This document shows, piece after piece, positions 1-7,581 of a DNA stretch of 10,468 nucleotides. The notes under the pieces are model-generated. The model was not told the DNA's origin. It made no database searches and saw nothing but the letters and a program-made list of their open reading frames with translations. Source of the stretch: Phycisphaeraceae bacterium. GTDB taxonomy: Bacteria; Planctomycetota; Phycisphaerae; Phycisphaerales; Phycisphaeraceae. How positions within the stretch are numbered: the first letter of the stretch is position 1; each line of letters starts with the position of its first letter. Both the position numbers and the translations under genes were made by a program. The stretch is taken from NCBI GenBank assembly GCA_029260675.1, contig JAJDCV010000311.1, positions 1-10,468 of the forward strand, given 5' to 3'.

Positions 1-2
1 AG

Positions 3-623
3 CTGGGGTTCATGGGGGTCGAACTCGTGGCCGGCGGAGAAGCCGAGCGTTGGGAAACCGTTGCCAAAGCACTACAAGCCGTCGACGACGACGCCACCCA
101 TATCGCGGTCCACGACGCGGCCCGACCGCTTGTAAGCGAAGCGTTGATCGACCGGGTCTTTCAAGCGGCGTTGAAGTTCGACGCCGTGATCCCGGGCTGC
201 GATGTGGGTTCGACGCTTAAGCAGGTTGAAGACGCTGCCGTGCCAGAGGATGACGCCGATCCGCTGGACGCGATCCTTGGCACCGCCGGGAAAGACACGG
301 TGCCAGCGCGGTGCGTTGTCAGGACGGTCGACCGCAGCGGGCTGGTGGCGGTTCAGACACCGCAGGTCTTTGAGGCCGGGCTTTTGCGTCGGGCCTATCA
401 GCGTATTGCCGATGGCGACGTAGACCCCAAGGGCATCACCGACGATGCGCAGCTGATCGAGGCGCTTGGCGAAACGGTGCATGTAGTCGAGGGCGAGACC
501 GCGAACCTGAAGATCACCTACCCCGGCGACGCCGAGCTGGCCGAGGCGGTGTTAAATCAACGGGCCCGATCCCAGGCCGGGCAGCTCGCGGAGAAACGTC
601 TGTTCGGGGATGACGACGAATGA
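3..623 (+). CDS. ispD: 2-C-methyl-D-erythritol 4-phosphate cytidylyltransferase, 5'-truncated
   Basis: IspD joins CTP and 2-C-methyl-D-erythritol 4-phosphate to give CDP-methylerythritol and pyrophosphate, the third step of the cytosolic MEP route to isoprenoids. Visible family motifs are HDAARP (nt 111-128), a TLK motif ending at nt 221, TVDRSGL (from nt 324), QTPQ (nt 354-365), TDDA near nt 439, and a C-terminal ANLKIT that supplies the conserved lysine. The reading frame is open to the left edge. The N-terminal nucleotide-binding loop with its glycines, arginine and lysine is missing, so the ATG at 12 is probably internal and the gene begins outside the window. One oddity is 34 residues between TLK and TVDRS, against about 11 in the E. 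coli enzyme, rich in Asp/Glu/Ala. The next gene is convergent, 36 nt away. The family call is firm. Confidence 0.93.
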   Translation: MGFMGVELVAGGEAERWETVAKALQAVDDDATHIAVHDAARPLVSEALIDRVFQAALKFDAVIPGCDVGSTLKQVEDAAVPEDDADPLDAILGTAGKDTVPARCVVRTVDRSGLVAVQTPQVFEAGLLRRAYQRIADGDVDPKGITDDAQLIEALGETVHVVEGETANLKITYPGDAELAEAVLNQRARSQAGQLAEKRLFGDDDE

Positions 624-659
624 TGGGGGCGGATATTCCTGGGCTCATTCAGGGCTTAT

Positions 660-3359
660 TCAAGGCACGTCTTTCAAGAACTTCTGAACCGGTGCATTGG
701 CGTCCAGCTCAATCGCTTTTTTCGCTGCGGCGTCCGCGTCGTCGGGGCGGCCCAGTTTCTGGTACATGGCGGCGAGCCTGATCTGATGGATCGCGCGGTC
801 GGGTTCGATAAGCCCGGCGGCGTAGAGGTGGTCTAGTGCCCTGTCGGGGTTTTCAGACTGCAACGCGATGGCCGCCGCCATCTCACGATAACTCGCGTGA
901 TAGGGTTCACGGTCCAGGGCCCGCTCGATGGCGGATAGTGCCTGGACATATTGGCCTTTACCTCGATACGCCTTGGCTAGTTCGACCGCCCAGCGGCCGG
1001 ATGCGGGTTCGGTTTGGTCGAGGTACTCAAGCGAGCCGATCGCCTCGCCTACTACGCCCTGCGCCAAAGCCAGCTCGACCAGCGCCCGGTGAGGCCAGGG
1101 GTCGACCGGTCGGCTGTCGGCGTATCGCAACACGGCGCGGCGTGCGATCTGTGCGTCGGGCTGATCCAGGGCACGCAGTGCGATCTGTTTAAGCAGGCCG
1201 GGGTTCCCGGGGTGATTTTCGAGCAGTGTGGCGAGTTCGTCATCGGTCGTAGGTTCGCCGGAGCCGGTCAGCACCTCTGCGATCCGTCCGGTAGCGGGTG
1301 GTGGTGAAAGGCCCCATCGGTTGACCTCGTCCCCGGCCCAGGCTTTGAAACCCGACATGAACGCCTGCGCCGACTCGCCGGTGACTTGCTGCAGCGCGGC
1401 GGTGTCGGGGGTGCCCTGGTCGTAAAGCTTCAACAGTTCCACGATCGCCCGGTGACCGTAGCGCACGGCGATGTATTCGAGCATCCAGTCGGATTGCGCG
1501 TAGGCCAACGGCCGATCGGCGGGGGTCTTGGGGCGGATAAAGCCCCAGTTGATCTGATCCAGGTCGAACAGCTTGTCTTTTTGCAGCGCTTCGGCGAGGA
1601 GTCGATACGTGTCGTAAGAGCGCTCGGTGGTTTCCTGCGAGACCGCGCAGGCCTCGGTGAACCAGTGGGGGATGCGGTTGCGGGTCTGGTCGAGCGTGAC
1701 GGTGTGGACGAACTCGTGGCGGACGACGTTGGGCCAGTCGAACCCGCCGTGCTGCCCGGGGCCCTCGCGCGGCGGGGTCATGGCAATAGCGTCGCCGGTC
1801 GCCGCGGCGATGGTCCAGATGTCCGGCATCCCGGTGATGCGCACGGCGAAGTGCTGCTCGTCGGGCATCAGGTCGATCCGGGTGATGCGCCTGGGCTTGT
1901 GGTCGAACGCGGCGGTGACGTCGCGGTAGATCGCCTCGAGTTTTTCGGGCATGTCACGGGCGAGTGCTTCGTCGATCCCCGGTTTGAAGCGGATCATGAA
2001 GTGTTCGGTCTCGATCTTGTCATAAGCCAGCAGGTCATTGAGCATGGTTAACTGGTTGGCGGCGCGTTTGTTGAAGGGGTCCAGCCGTGTCGCCGCGGCC
2101 AGCTCCTTCTGGGCGTCCTCGTCGTGGGCCGCCTGCATCAGCAGCAGCCCCAGCTCGATCCGTGGCGTGGGCCAGTTGGGGGAAAGCGCCACCGCCTCTC
2201 GGAGCAACACCTCGGCTTGGTCATACTGACGGGCCGAGGCGAGGAACGTCCCGACGGTGTAGGCCGCCAGGGGGTTGCCGGGCGAGAGCTGTTCGAAGCG
2301 TGTGATGGCGGCCCGTGTCGCCTGTTCGTCGTAGGTCAAGGCGGTGGCCGCGGCGCGAAGCGCCAGCAGCTCGCGGTGCTCGGGGTAGCGAGATAGATTG
2401 GTTTCAATGATCGCCCGTCCCCCGGCAACATCGCGCTGCTGCAGCAGGCTGCGAATTTCGATCAGGTCCGAAAGCGGGTTCGATGGATTGATCTCACGCA
2501 GCTTCTCGACGACCGCGCCCGCCCGGTCGAAGGCGTAGCCGTTGACCGCCAATCGGCCGAGGGCGGTCCAGGCCTCGACGCACTGTTCGTTTAATTCCAG
2601 CGCCGCGGTCAGGGCTTCGACGCCTTCCCGGGCGTTGTCCTTTTCGATCAACAGGTCGGCCTCGGCGATCAGGGCAGGCCAGTAACCGGGGTCCAACTCC
2701 TGCCGGACCCGGCCAAGCAGATTCAACACGAGCTGGTAATCCTGCGCGGGTCGGCCTTGCAGACGCGCCAGTGCCGCGAGCCCCTGCGCCGCGGCGGTGA
2801 GTTCCGCCGGGTCGTTGATCTCGTCGGTGCGCAGCTTCTCACGCCAGGGGGTCAACACGTCAACAGCCTGGGCGGTTTGTCCCAACCGTTCATAGGCCTG
2901 TGACAGGAGCAACGCCGCCTGCGCGGTGTCTTCGTCAATAAGCAATGTGATCGCGTCCGCCGGTTCGCCGCGATGCAGCGCCGCCCGGGCACGCAGCAGC
3001 ACGTCCGTCTCGGGATCGATCAACTCGGGTGCATCCAAGTCGTAGCGCAGCATCGCCAGCGCGGCGCGCTGGTTGAGAGAAAGTTCCACCTCATCGGGCA
3101 GGCTGTCCCATCGGCCGTGGAAGATCAGCAGGTCGGTGCGGGTCTTTGGATCGTTCAGCGGATCGTCGATCAGCGCCTGCACCAGCGACGACGGCTCGAT
3201 CTGCGGGAGCAGCGGGGCGTCCTGACGGGCGGCGGGCTCGTGATGCACCGGCGGCACCGGGGGGCCGGGGGGCGGGCCGGGCTCATCGCTGATGGCGTGG
3301 GGGGTGAGCCCAAGCAGGACAGCGAGCAGCAGGCAGGTCGATCGTTTGCGTTTTATCAT
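660..3359 (-). CDS. Exported TPR-repeat protein with peptidase MA-like metalloprotease domain
   Basis: Read from ATG 3359 this is 899 residues. An N-terminal signal peptide (basic MIKRKR, then a leucine-rich core, likely cleaved near residue 24) is followed by a Pro-rich linker, about residues 26-45. TPR-like helical pairs fill about 60-445 (for example WTALGRLAVNGYAFDRAG) and about 700-890. Between them, about 448-665, lies a peptidase MA-like gluzincin domain. It has HEFVH at 548-552 and a glutamate in HWFTEACA at 569, giving HExxH-x16-E with all zinc ligands and the catalytic Glu present. Inferred role: periplasmic or surface zinc protease, or protein-binding scaffold; substrate unknown. 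An in-frame ATG at 3389 would add 10 residues before the signal peptide, so 3359 is preferred, although no clear Shine-Dalgarno is seen for either. Only 44 nt separate this start from the divergent PLP-enzyme gene. Confidence 0.87.
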   Translation of the reverse strand: MIKRKRSTCLLLAVLLGLTPHAISDEPGPPPGPPVPPVHHEPAARQDAPLLPQIEPSSLVQALIDDPLNDPKTRTDLLIFHGRWDSLPDEVELSLNQRAALAMLRYDLDAPELIDPETDVLLRARAALHRGEPADAITLLIDEDTAQAALLLSQAYERLGQTAQAVDVLTPWREKLRTDEINDPAELTAAAQGLAALARLQGRPAQDYQLVLNLLGRVRQELDPGYWPALIAEADLLIEKDNAREGVEALTAALELNEQCVEAWTALGRLAVNGYAFDRAGAVVEKLREINPSNPLSDLIEIRSLLQQRDVAGGRAIIETNLSRYPEHRELLALRAAATALTYDEQATRAAITRFEQLSPGNPLAAYTVGTFLASARQYDQAEVLLREAVALSPNWPTPRIELGLLLMQAAHDEDAQKELAAATRLDPFNKRAANQLTMLNDLLAYDKIETEHFMIRFKPGIDEALARDMPEKLEAIYRDVTAAFDHKPRRITRIDLMPDEQHFAVRITGMPDIWTIAAATGDAIAMTPPREGPGQHGGFDWPNVVRHEFVHTVTLDQTRNRIPHWFTEACAVSQETTERSYDTYRLLAEALQKDKLFDLDQINWGFIRPKTPADRPLAYAQSDWMLEYIAVRYGHRAIVELLKLYDQGTPDTAALQQVTGESAQAFMSGFKAWAGDEVNRWGLSPPPATGRIAEVLTGSGEPTTDDELATLLENHPGNPGLLKQIALRALDQPDAQIARRAVLRYADSRPVDPWPHRALVELALAQGVVGEAIGSLEYLDQTEPASGRWAVELAKAYRGKGQYVQALSAIERALDREPYHASYREMAAAIALQSENPDRALDHLYAAGLIEPDRAIHQIRLAAMYQKLGRPDDADAAAKKAIELDANAPVQKFLKDVP

Positions 3360-3403
3360 GTGTGTGCCCGTGTGATTACCCGTATTCAAGATCGGCTGTT
3401 CCC

Positions 3404-4552
3404 ATGACTGACATGCACAAGGACTTCTCTGACACGTTCCCGATTCTCCAGGAGATGGTATTCCTCAATCATGCCGGAGTCGCCCCGATCAGCCGGCCGG
3501 CTGCGGCCGCCCTGCGGAGGTTTGCGGACCAGGCCGAATCGATCGCTTATGTCGATGCCGGCTGGTACAAGCGGGCGGTCGAGGTCAAGCGGGCCGCCGC
3601 GAGGCTGATCAACGCCGAAAGCTCCCGGGAGATAGCCTTTATCCCTAATACGTCGTCCGGGCTGTCTTTGGTCGCCAACGGCCTGGATTTCGAGCCCGGG
3701 GACAATATCGTGATCCCCAACGTCGAGTACCCGGCCAACCGCTACCCCTGGGAGAATCTCAAGCGCCTGGGCGTCGAGTTGATCGAGGTGAAGCAGGGGG
3801 CTGACGGGCGGATCCACGCCGAGGATGTCTGTGATGCGATCACCAATCGCACGCGGGTGGTGTCGATCTCGCACGTTCAGTTCGCCAGCGGCCATCGGAT
3901 CGACCTTCGGCCGATCAGCGAGATGGTCCACATGGCGGGGGGGTATCTCTGCGTGGATGCGATCCAGAGCGTCGGTGTGCTGCCGGTGGATGTGCAGGCC
4001 ATGGGGATCGACTTCCTCTCAGCCGACGGGCACAAGTGGATGCTCGGGCCGGAGGGCGCGGGGATCTTTTATTGCCGGGAGGAGCTTTGCCGTCTGGTCC
4101 GCCCGTCGGTGGTTGGGTGGATGAACATGGTTGATGCCGAGAACTACGGCGACTACCGGTTCGAGTTCCAGCCGGACGCACGCCGGTTCGAGCCGGGGAG
4201 TTGGAACCTCCCGGGGATCCACAGCCTTGGGGCGAGCATCGACCTGCTATTGGAGGTTGGTATCGAACACGTCTGGCAGCGAGTCGATGCGTTGACCTCG
4301 CGGTTTTGTGAAGGCGCGGTTGAGAAGGGCTACGAAATATTCAGCCCGCGTGACGACCCTGATGAACGCAGCGGGATCGTGATTGTCAACGCCCCGGAAA
4401 GGTTGGGTGGTGTCGATAATCACCGCAAGATCGTTAACGAGTTGGAGAAGCAGCGGATCGTCATTGCGTTGCGCGAGGGTCGGCTGCGCGTCAGCCCGCA
4501 TTTTTACAACACGTTGGAGCAGATCGATAAGCTGATTGCTGCGCTACCTTGA
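3404..4552 (+). CDS. Aminotransferase class V-fold PLP-dependent enzyme
   Basis: A 382-residue fold-type I PLP enzyme of the cysteine desulfurase/isopenicillin N epimerase/kynureninase-like group. Seen in order: phosphate-contacting NTSSGLS, HVQFASG starting at His157, DAIQSVG with Asp185 (expected to pair with the pyridine nitrogen), and SADGHKW with Lys211 as the Schiff-base lysine, followed by the GPEGAG stretch. The C-terminal small domain ends REGRLRVSPHFYNT, a carboxylate-binding arginine motif. SufS/CsdA enzymes carry a catalytic Cys in the loop just before this; here the segment reads VIALREGRLRVS with no Cys, so a cysteine desulfurase label is not supported. The substrate is unknown. 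ATG 3404 is preferred over an upstream in-frame codon at 3362, which would add a non-homologous leader; 3413 is another option. No clear Shine-Dalgarno is visible. The gene is cytosolic and its stop lies 3 nt from the stop of the convergent lipoprotein gene. Confidence 0.88.
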   Translation: MTDMHKDFSDTFPILQEMVFLNHAGVAPISRPAAAALRRFADQAESIAYVDAGWYKRAVEVKRAAARLINAESSREIAFIPNTSSGLSLVANGLDFEPGDNIVIPNVEYPANRYPWENLKRLGVELIEVKQGADGRIHAEDVCDAITNRTRVVSISHVQFASGHRIDLRPISEMVHMAGGYLCVDAIQSVGVLPVDVQAMGIDFLSADGHKWMLGPEGAGIFYCREELCRLVRPSVVGWMNMVDAENYGDYRFEFQPDARRFEPGSWNLPGIHSLGASIDLLLEVGIEHVWQRVDALTSRFCEGAVEKGYEIFSPRDDPDERSGIVIVNAPERLGGVDNHRKIVNELEKQRIVIALREGRLRVSPHFYNTLEQIDKLIAALP

Positions 4553-4555
4553 GTC

Positions 4556-5461
4556 TTACTCGGCTTCTTCCTGGATCCGGTTCTCATCCGTTTGCCAGCC
4601 GGGCTCGGTGGGAAGCGCGGTGTCGAAAGATTGTTCGGGCAACTCGGGGTTGGTGATGGTTTCGGTCAGGCGCACGATTGTCTGTGTTTCCGAATCATCC
4701 AATGTGGACGCGGCGGTCGGTAGCAGCGTGTCGCGGTCGAACCACAGGTCGATCGTGGTCAGATCAGTTTCGATCTCTTCCCGGGGGGTCAGTTGGAGGT
4801 GGACGCTGTTTGCCGGGTCGTCATCGGCGGGCGGGATGACGACCGCCTCAAACCTCGCCAGCACCTTTTCCTTCTTGAGATTCAAGGGGATCGGGAACGG
4901 GCCTTCTCCCAATGCCATCTCAGCACCCGCCTTCTCATCGTCGGGGACAAGCTGGTAGCGGTTCGCGGTCTTGTTTTCGTGGTCGCTTTTGAGTAGCCAA
5001 CGCCCGTCGTAAATGTAGTAGAGGTCGGGCTGGGACCAGTGATCGTCAACCAGCTTCTTGTTGAAATGGACCTGGAACTTCGGCGGGGGGCCGGCCTGGT
5101 ACACCAGCGTGCCGAAGCGGCGTTGCTCATCGCCCAAAAGCAACTGGTTGCGGTCGTAGCGCAGGTCCGCGGTGAGCGACGTGACATCGTTCGCCGCGGC
5201 TTCGATCCGATCGAGCCAGGCCTCGGCGTGGGCTTTTTCAGGCGGGTATGCTTGCACCGGTTTGAAGCCCTCCGCGCCCTGATCATCAGAAGGCCTTGTT
5301 GCCGGCTGCGTGTCGGGGGCTGTGGCGGGCGTTGCCGTGGGTTCCTGACCGGAGGACGGCGTTGCGGCGGGCTGCGTGTCTGCTGCGGTGGTGGCCGGTT
5401 CGTCGGCACAGGCGGTGAACGTCAGTAGCAACAATAGTACGGCGGATAGTGTGTGTCTCAT
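4556..5461 (-). CDS. LolA-like lipoprotein
   Basis: A 301-residue predicted lipoprotein. The N-terminus (MRHTLSAVLLLLLTFTAC) is a short basic region, a leucine core and a lipobox ending at Cys18, so signal peptidase II processing and a lipid anchor are expected. Residues about 19-65 form a Thr/Pro/Ala/Gln-rich disordered linker. From about 75 to the end the pattern resembles the LolA/LolB/outer-membrane lipoprotein-sorting fold: an initial amphipathic helix (WLDRIEAAANDVTSLTADLR), then alternating strands such as GTLVYQAGPPPKFQVHF, LYYIYDGRWLL and IDLWFDRDTLLPTAA. Inferred role: binding a lipid or other hydrophobic ligand in the envelope; true LolA chaperones are soluble, not lipoproteins. 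A GTG at 5464 directly before this ATG could also start it. The upstream same-strand gene ends 55 nt away, suggesting co-transcription. Confidence 0.78.
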   Translation of the reverse strand: MRHTLSAVLLLLLTFTACADEPATTAADTQPAATPSSGQEPTATPATAPDTQPATRPSDDQGAEGFKPVQAYPPEKAHAEAWLDRIEAAANDVTSLTADLRYDRNQLLLGDEQRRFGTLVYQAGPPPKFQVHFNKKLVDDHWSQPDLYYIYDGRWLLKSDHENKTANRYQLVPDDEKAGAEMALGEGPFPIPLNLKKEKVLARFEAVVIPPADDDPANSVHLQLTPREEIETDLTTIDLWFDRDTLLPTAASTLDDSETQTIVRLTETITNPELPEQSFDTALPTEPGWQTDENRIQEEAE

Positions 5462-5516
5462 CACCCTATCTTACTGATGCCGGGGCCGATATGTTCGCGC
5501 GCGCTGTCTGCTTCAG

Positions 5517-6284
5517 TCAGGACGCGTGGGGGTCTGGGAAGCGTTCGAAGATGGTGTGTGTCGGGTCCAGTGCCTTGATGCGTTGTGTGACGTTGTCTCG
5601 GACATCGCCGAGGTGCCCGACGAACCAGCCGGCCAGGCAGGGGTGGGCGGCGAGCCGGTCGACTTCCTTGGCGACTTCCTCGCTGGGCGTGCCCTGGGCG
5701 CTGATAGGGACGGACTGGACCAGCAAGACCCCTGCGCGGTCGGCTGCTTCGTACAGTAGGTCCGGGCCGTAGTGGTCGCGTACCATCAGCAGCGAATCAC
5801 CGGTTGCCGGCAGGAGCGTGTTTTCATCGACCCGGTCGACCATGATGACGCTCTGGATCTTGCAGTGTTGGCCGTTGACCAGGAAACCGGGTGTGTCCTG
5901 TGCGTCATCGTTACCGTCGCGTCGGACACTGGTGAACCCGAAAGTGACGGTGCTCTGATCGACGATGCTGTCGCCCTGGACCAGGCGCAGCGTCAGCGAG
6001 TACAACGGCTGATCGCCCATCCCGGCGGGCCACCAGCGTTGGGGGCAGACGACCTCGAAGCGCACGGAGCCTTCGCCGTTGCACACGGGGGTGCGTGTCT
6101 GGCCCTCGTCGAGGAAGCCGTCCAGCCCTTGGATGGTGATGTGGACGTCGGCCTCGCCGGTGAAGCCGGGGTTGGCGTTAGAGATCGACCCGGTGGTATG
6201 GAAGTGAGTATCGATCACCGCCTGGTCCTCATCGACGTAGCGGACCAGGGGCCTGACGGAATCCAGCTTTAGTTCCCCAAGCAT
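5517..6284 (-). CDS. Glycoside hydrolase family 2-like protein, truncated and probably non-catalytic
   Basis: A 255-residue protein that resembles the middle of a GH2 enzyme (beta-galactosidase/mannosidase/glucuronidase). Residues about 1-120 look like the GH2 immunoglobulin-like sandwich, with the typical close RWWPAGMGDQPLYSLTLRL and VTFGFTSV. From about 130 the start of the TIM barrel follows: GFLVNGQHCKI, DHYGPDLLYEAADRAGVLL, then AAHPCLAGWFVGHLGD. The last segment aligns by eye with NHPSI-x-x-WSLGNE of active GH2 enzymes, placing His224-Leu225 where the catalytic Asn-Glu should be. The protein stops soon after ALDPTHTIF, before the nucleophile. The N-terminal sugar-binding jelly roll is also absent and no signal peptide is seen. 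Start 6284 is chosen for its AAGGAG site; an in-frame ATG at 6299 would swallow that site. It could be a pseudoenzyme, a binding protein or a decaying gene. The frame is intact. Confidence 0.72.
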   Translation of the reverse strand: MLGELKLDSVRPLVRYVDEDQAVIDTHFHTTGSISNANPGFTGEADVHITIQGLDGFLDEGQTRTPVCNGEGSVRFEVVCPQRWWPAGMGDQPLYSLTLRLVQGDSIVDQSTVTFGFTSVRRDGNDDAQDTPGFLVNGQHCKIQSVIMVDRVDENTLLPATGDSLLMVRDHYGPDLLYEAADRAGVLLVQSVPISAQGTPSEEVAKEVDRLAAHPCLAGWFVGHLGDVRDNVTQRIKALDPTHTIFERFPDPHAS

Positions 6285-6290
6285 GACATA

Positions 6291-6296
6291 CTCCTT
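6291..6296 (-). promoter_or_regulatory. Ribosome binding site for the GH2-like gene
   Basis: On the minus strand AAGGAG is followed by 6 nt and then ATG 6284. This decides the start at 6284 over the in-frame ATG at 6299, which lies upstream of the site. Confidence 0.7.
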
Positions 6297-6462
6297 CATA
6301 GGCGGCGGGGATGGGGCCGGCCTGTTAAACTGTATTATCGACCAAGGCGTAAAAAAAGCGCAGTAAAAAACTGTTTTGTGTGCCCGGGGGAGATGGGGGG
6401 CCTGGGTGGCTTATGCCGGCCGAAATCGTGGTTTATATGAATCGTGAGGCGCAGGTATTTCT

Positions 6463-6467
6463 AGGAG
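6463..6467 (+). promoter_or_regulatory. Ribosome binding site for the NlpC/P60 gene
   Basis: AGGAG is followed by 6 nt and then ATG 6474. It is a textbook spacing and fixes the start of the downstream exported hydrolase. Confidence 0.75.
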
Positions 6468-6473
6468 TTACTG

Positions 6474-7565
6474 ATGACAACGTGCCTGGGTATGGTGTTT
6501 CAAGTGCCGGTATTAATATTGATCGCCGCGACGCTATGCCTGGCTGTGTCGTCCGGAGTCTCCGGAGCCCCCGGGCCCGCGGAGCCGGAGCAGCCCGGCG
6601 AGATACGCCGGGGCATGCCGATGCGATCGGAGGGCAAGTCCCGCACGCAGTTGTTCTTCGAGCGGATCATCCTCCAGGCCCAGCCCGATCTGAAAGGCAC
6701 ACCCGGGCGGCTGCCGCAGTACCTGTCGCTGTTCAGACGTTCGGCATTGAACGACCCGAGGCTGATGGCGTTTGATGCGCAGGCGGATTGGGACGCGGGT
6801 CGAGGGGCGGTGGTATTAACGGGGCACATCGAATTCCCAGAGCAGCGCGTGGCGTTGGTCGCGTTTTTGGGTGTGTTGGGTTTTGAGGTTATTGATGACC
6901 AGATTGAGCTGATGCCCGCTGCGTCACTGGGTGAAAAGTGCTTCGGTGTGGTTACCGCCAAGAGCGCGTTTCTGTACCACGATCCGGACGCCAAGAGCGA
7001 GACGGTCACGCAGTCGCGCCGCGGCGACCCGGTGTACCTGCTGAAGCCGGCGGTGGGCGGTTTCTATTACTGCCACGCCTGGGACGGGTACGTCGGGTAC
7101 ATCCGGGGTGAAGACATTGAGCGCGTGGATGACGAGGGCCTGAACGCGGCGCTGCCCCAGACAGACCCCACGCGCACCGACCCGGCGATCCAGGCGGGGT
7201 CCCAGTGGATCGGTACGCCCTACAAGTGGGGCGGCACGACGGCTGATGGCGTGGACTGTTCGGGTTTGGTGCGGCATTCGTTCGCCACAATCGGCGTGCT
7301 GTTGCCCCGCGACACGGACCAGCAGGCACTGGTCGGAAGGCTGACCGCCACACGCTGGCACCGCGACGGGATGCGGCGGGGTGATCTGATGTTCTTCCTG
7401 AATTCGCGCGGCCGGATCAACCACACCGGCATCTATCTCGGCGACAACAAGATGCTCGAGTCCGGCGGGCCGGGCGTCCGGATCCTCAGCCTCGACCCTG
7501 ACGACCCGGACTACAACGAGAAACGCGCCAACCGCTTCTGCTTCGCTAAACGTGTTGTCGAGTAA
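6474..7565 (+). CDS. Exported SH3-NlpC/P60 family cell-wall hydrolase
   Basis: A 363-residue protein. A hydrophobic N-terminal segment (about residues 11-26, likely cleaved near Ala32) suggests export, although the n-region has no Lys or Arg. Residues about 97-148 form a small beta-alpha-beta module (DWDAGRGAVVLTGHIEFPEQ) of BON-like appearance that I cannot name. A bacterial SH3 domain follows (about 155-218, ending GYVGYIRGEDIERV). The NlpC/P60 papain-like domain (about 238-362) has Cys262 in VDCSG, His317 in NHTGIYLG and Glu329 in MLESGG. The 12-residue His-to-Glu spacing matches the Cys-His-Glu triad of mycobacterial RipA; many relatives have His as third residue. Family members cleave peptide cross-bridges or stems of peptidoglycan, commonly gamma-D-Glu to diaminoacyl bonds. 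The aldehyde dehydrogenase start lies 16 nt downstream, so the two may share a transcript without an obvious functional link. Confidence 0.9.
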   Translation: MTTCLGMVFQVPVLILIAATLCLAVSSGVSGAPGPAEPEQPGEIRRGMPMRSEGKSRTQLFFERIILQAQPDLKGTPGRLPQYLSLFRRSALNDPRLMAFDAQADWDAGRGAVVLTGHIEFPEQRVALVAFLGVLGFEVIDDQIELMPAASLGEKCFGVVTAKSAFLYHDPDAKSETVTQSRRGDPVYLLKPAVGGFYYCHAWDGYVGYIRGEDIERVDDEGLNAALPQTDPTRTDPAIQAGSQWIGTPYKWGGTTADGVDCSGLVRHSFATIGVLLPRDTDQQALVGRLTATRWHRDGMRRGDLMFFLNSRGRINHTGIYLGDNKMLESGGPGVRILSLDPDDPDYNEKRANRFCFAKRVVE

Positions 7566-7581
7566 ATACCAGGGCCCAGAT

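Larger units (their letters stand above)
6285..6473. promoter_or_regulatory. Divergent intergenic region, probable promoters for both flanking genes
   Basis: This 189-nt spacer separates two divergent starts and is AT-richer in its middle than the flanking genes. It contains A-tracts near 6351-6357 and 6364-6369. GATAAT on the minus strand (plus-strand 6334-6339) is a plausible -10 for the GH2-like gene, but no good -35 lies at the right distance. On the plus strand TTATAT near 6432-6437 is a weak -10 candidate for the NlpC/P60 gene. A short inverted repeat CAGT-N5-ACTG is present around 6361-6373. The promoter assignment is inference from gene orientation. Confidence 0.4.

Noticed and set aside
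644..658. CCTG-N8-CAGG inverted repeat between ispD and the TPR-protease gene as a bidirectional terminator
   Set aside because: The stem is only 4 bp and no T-tract follows on either strand.
1386..2051. 221-codon open frame on the plus strand
   Set aside because: Antisense to the TPR/metalloprotease gene, whose zinc motif and TPR pattern lie there. High GC produces such shadows and no family is visible in it.
5517..6284. Annotation as an active beta-galactosidase or beta-mannosidase
   Set aside because: The NE acid/base motif is replaced by His-Leu, the nucleophile region is missing, and the protein is far shorter than any active GH2 enzyme.
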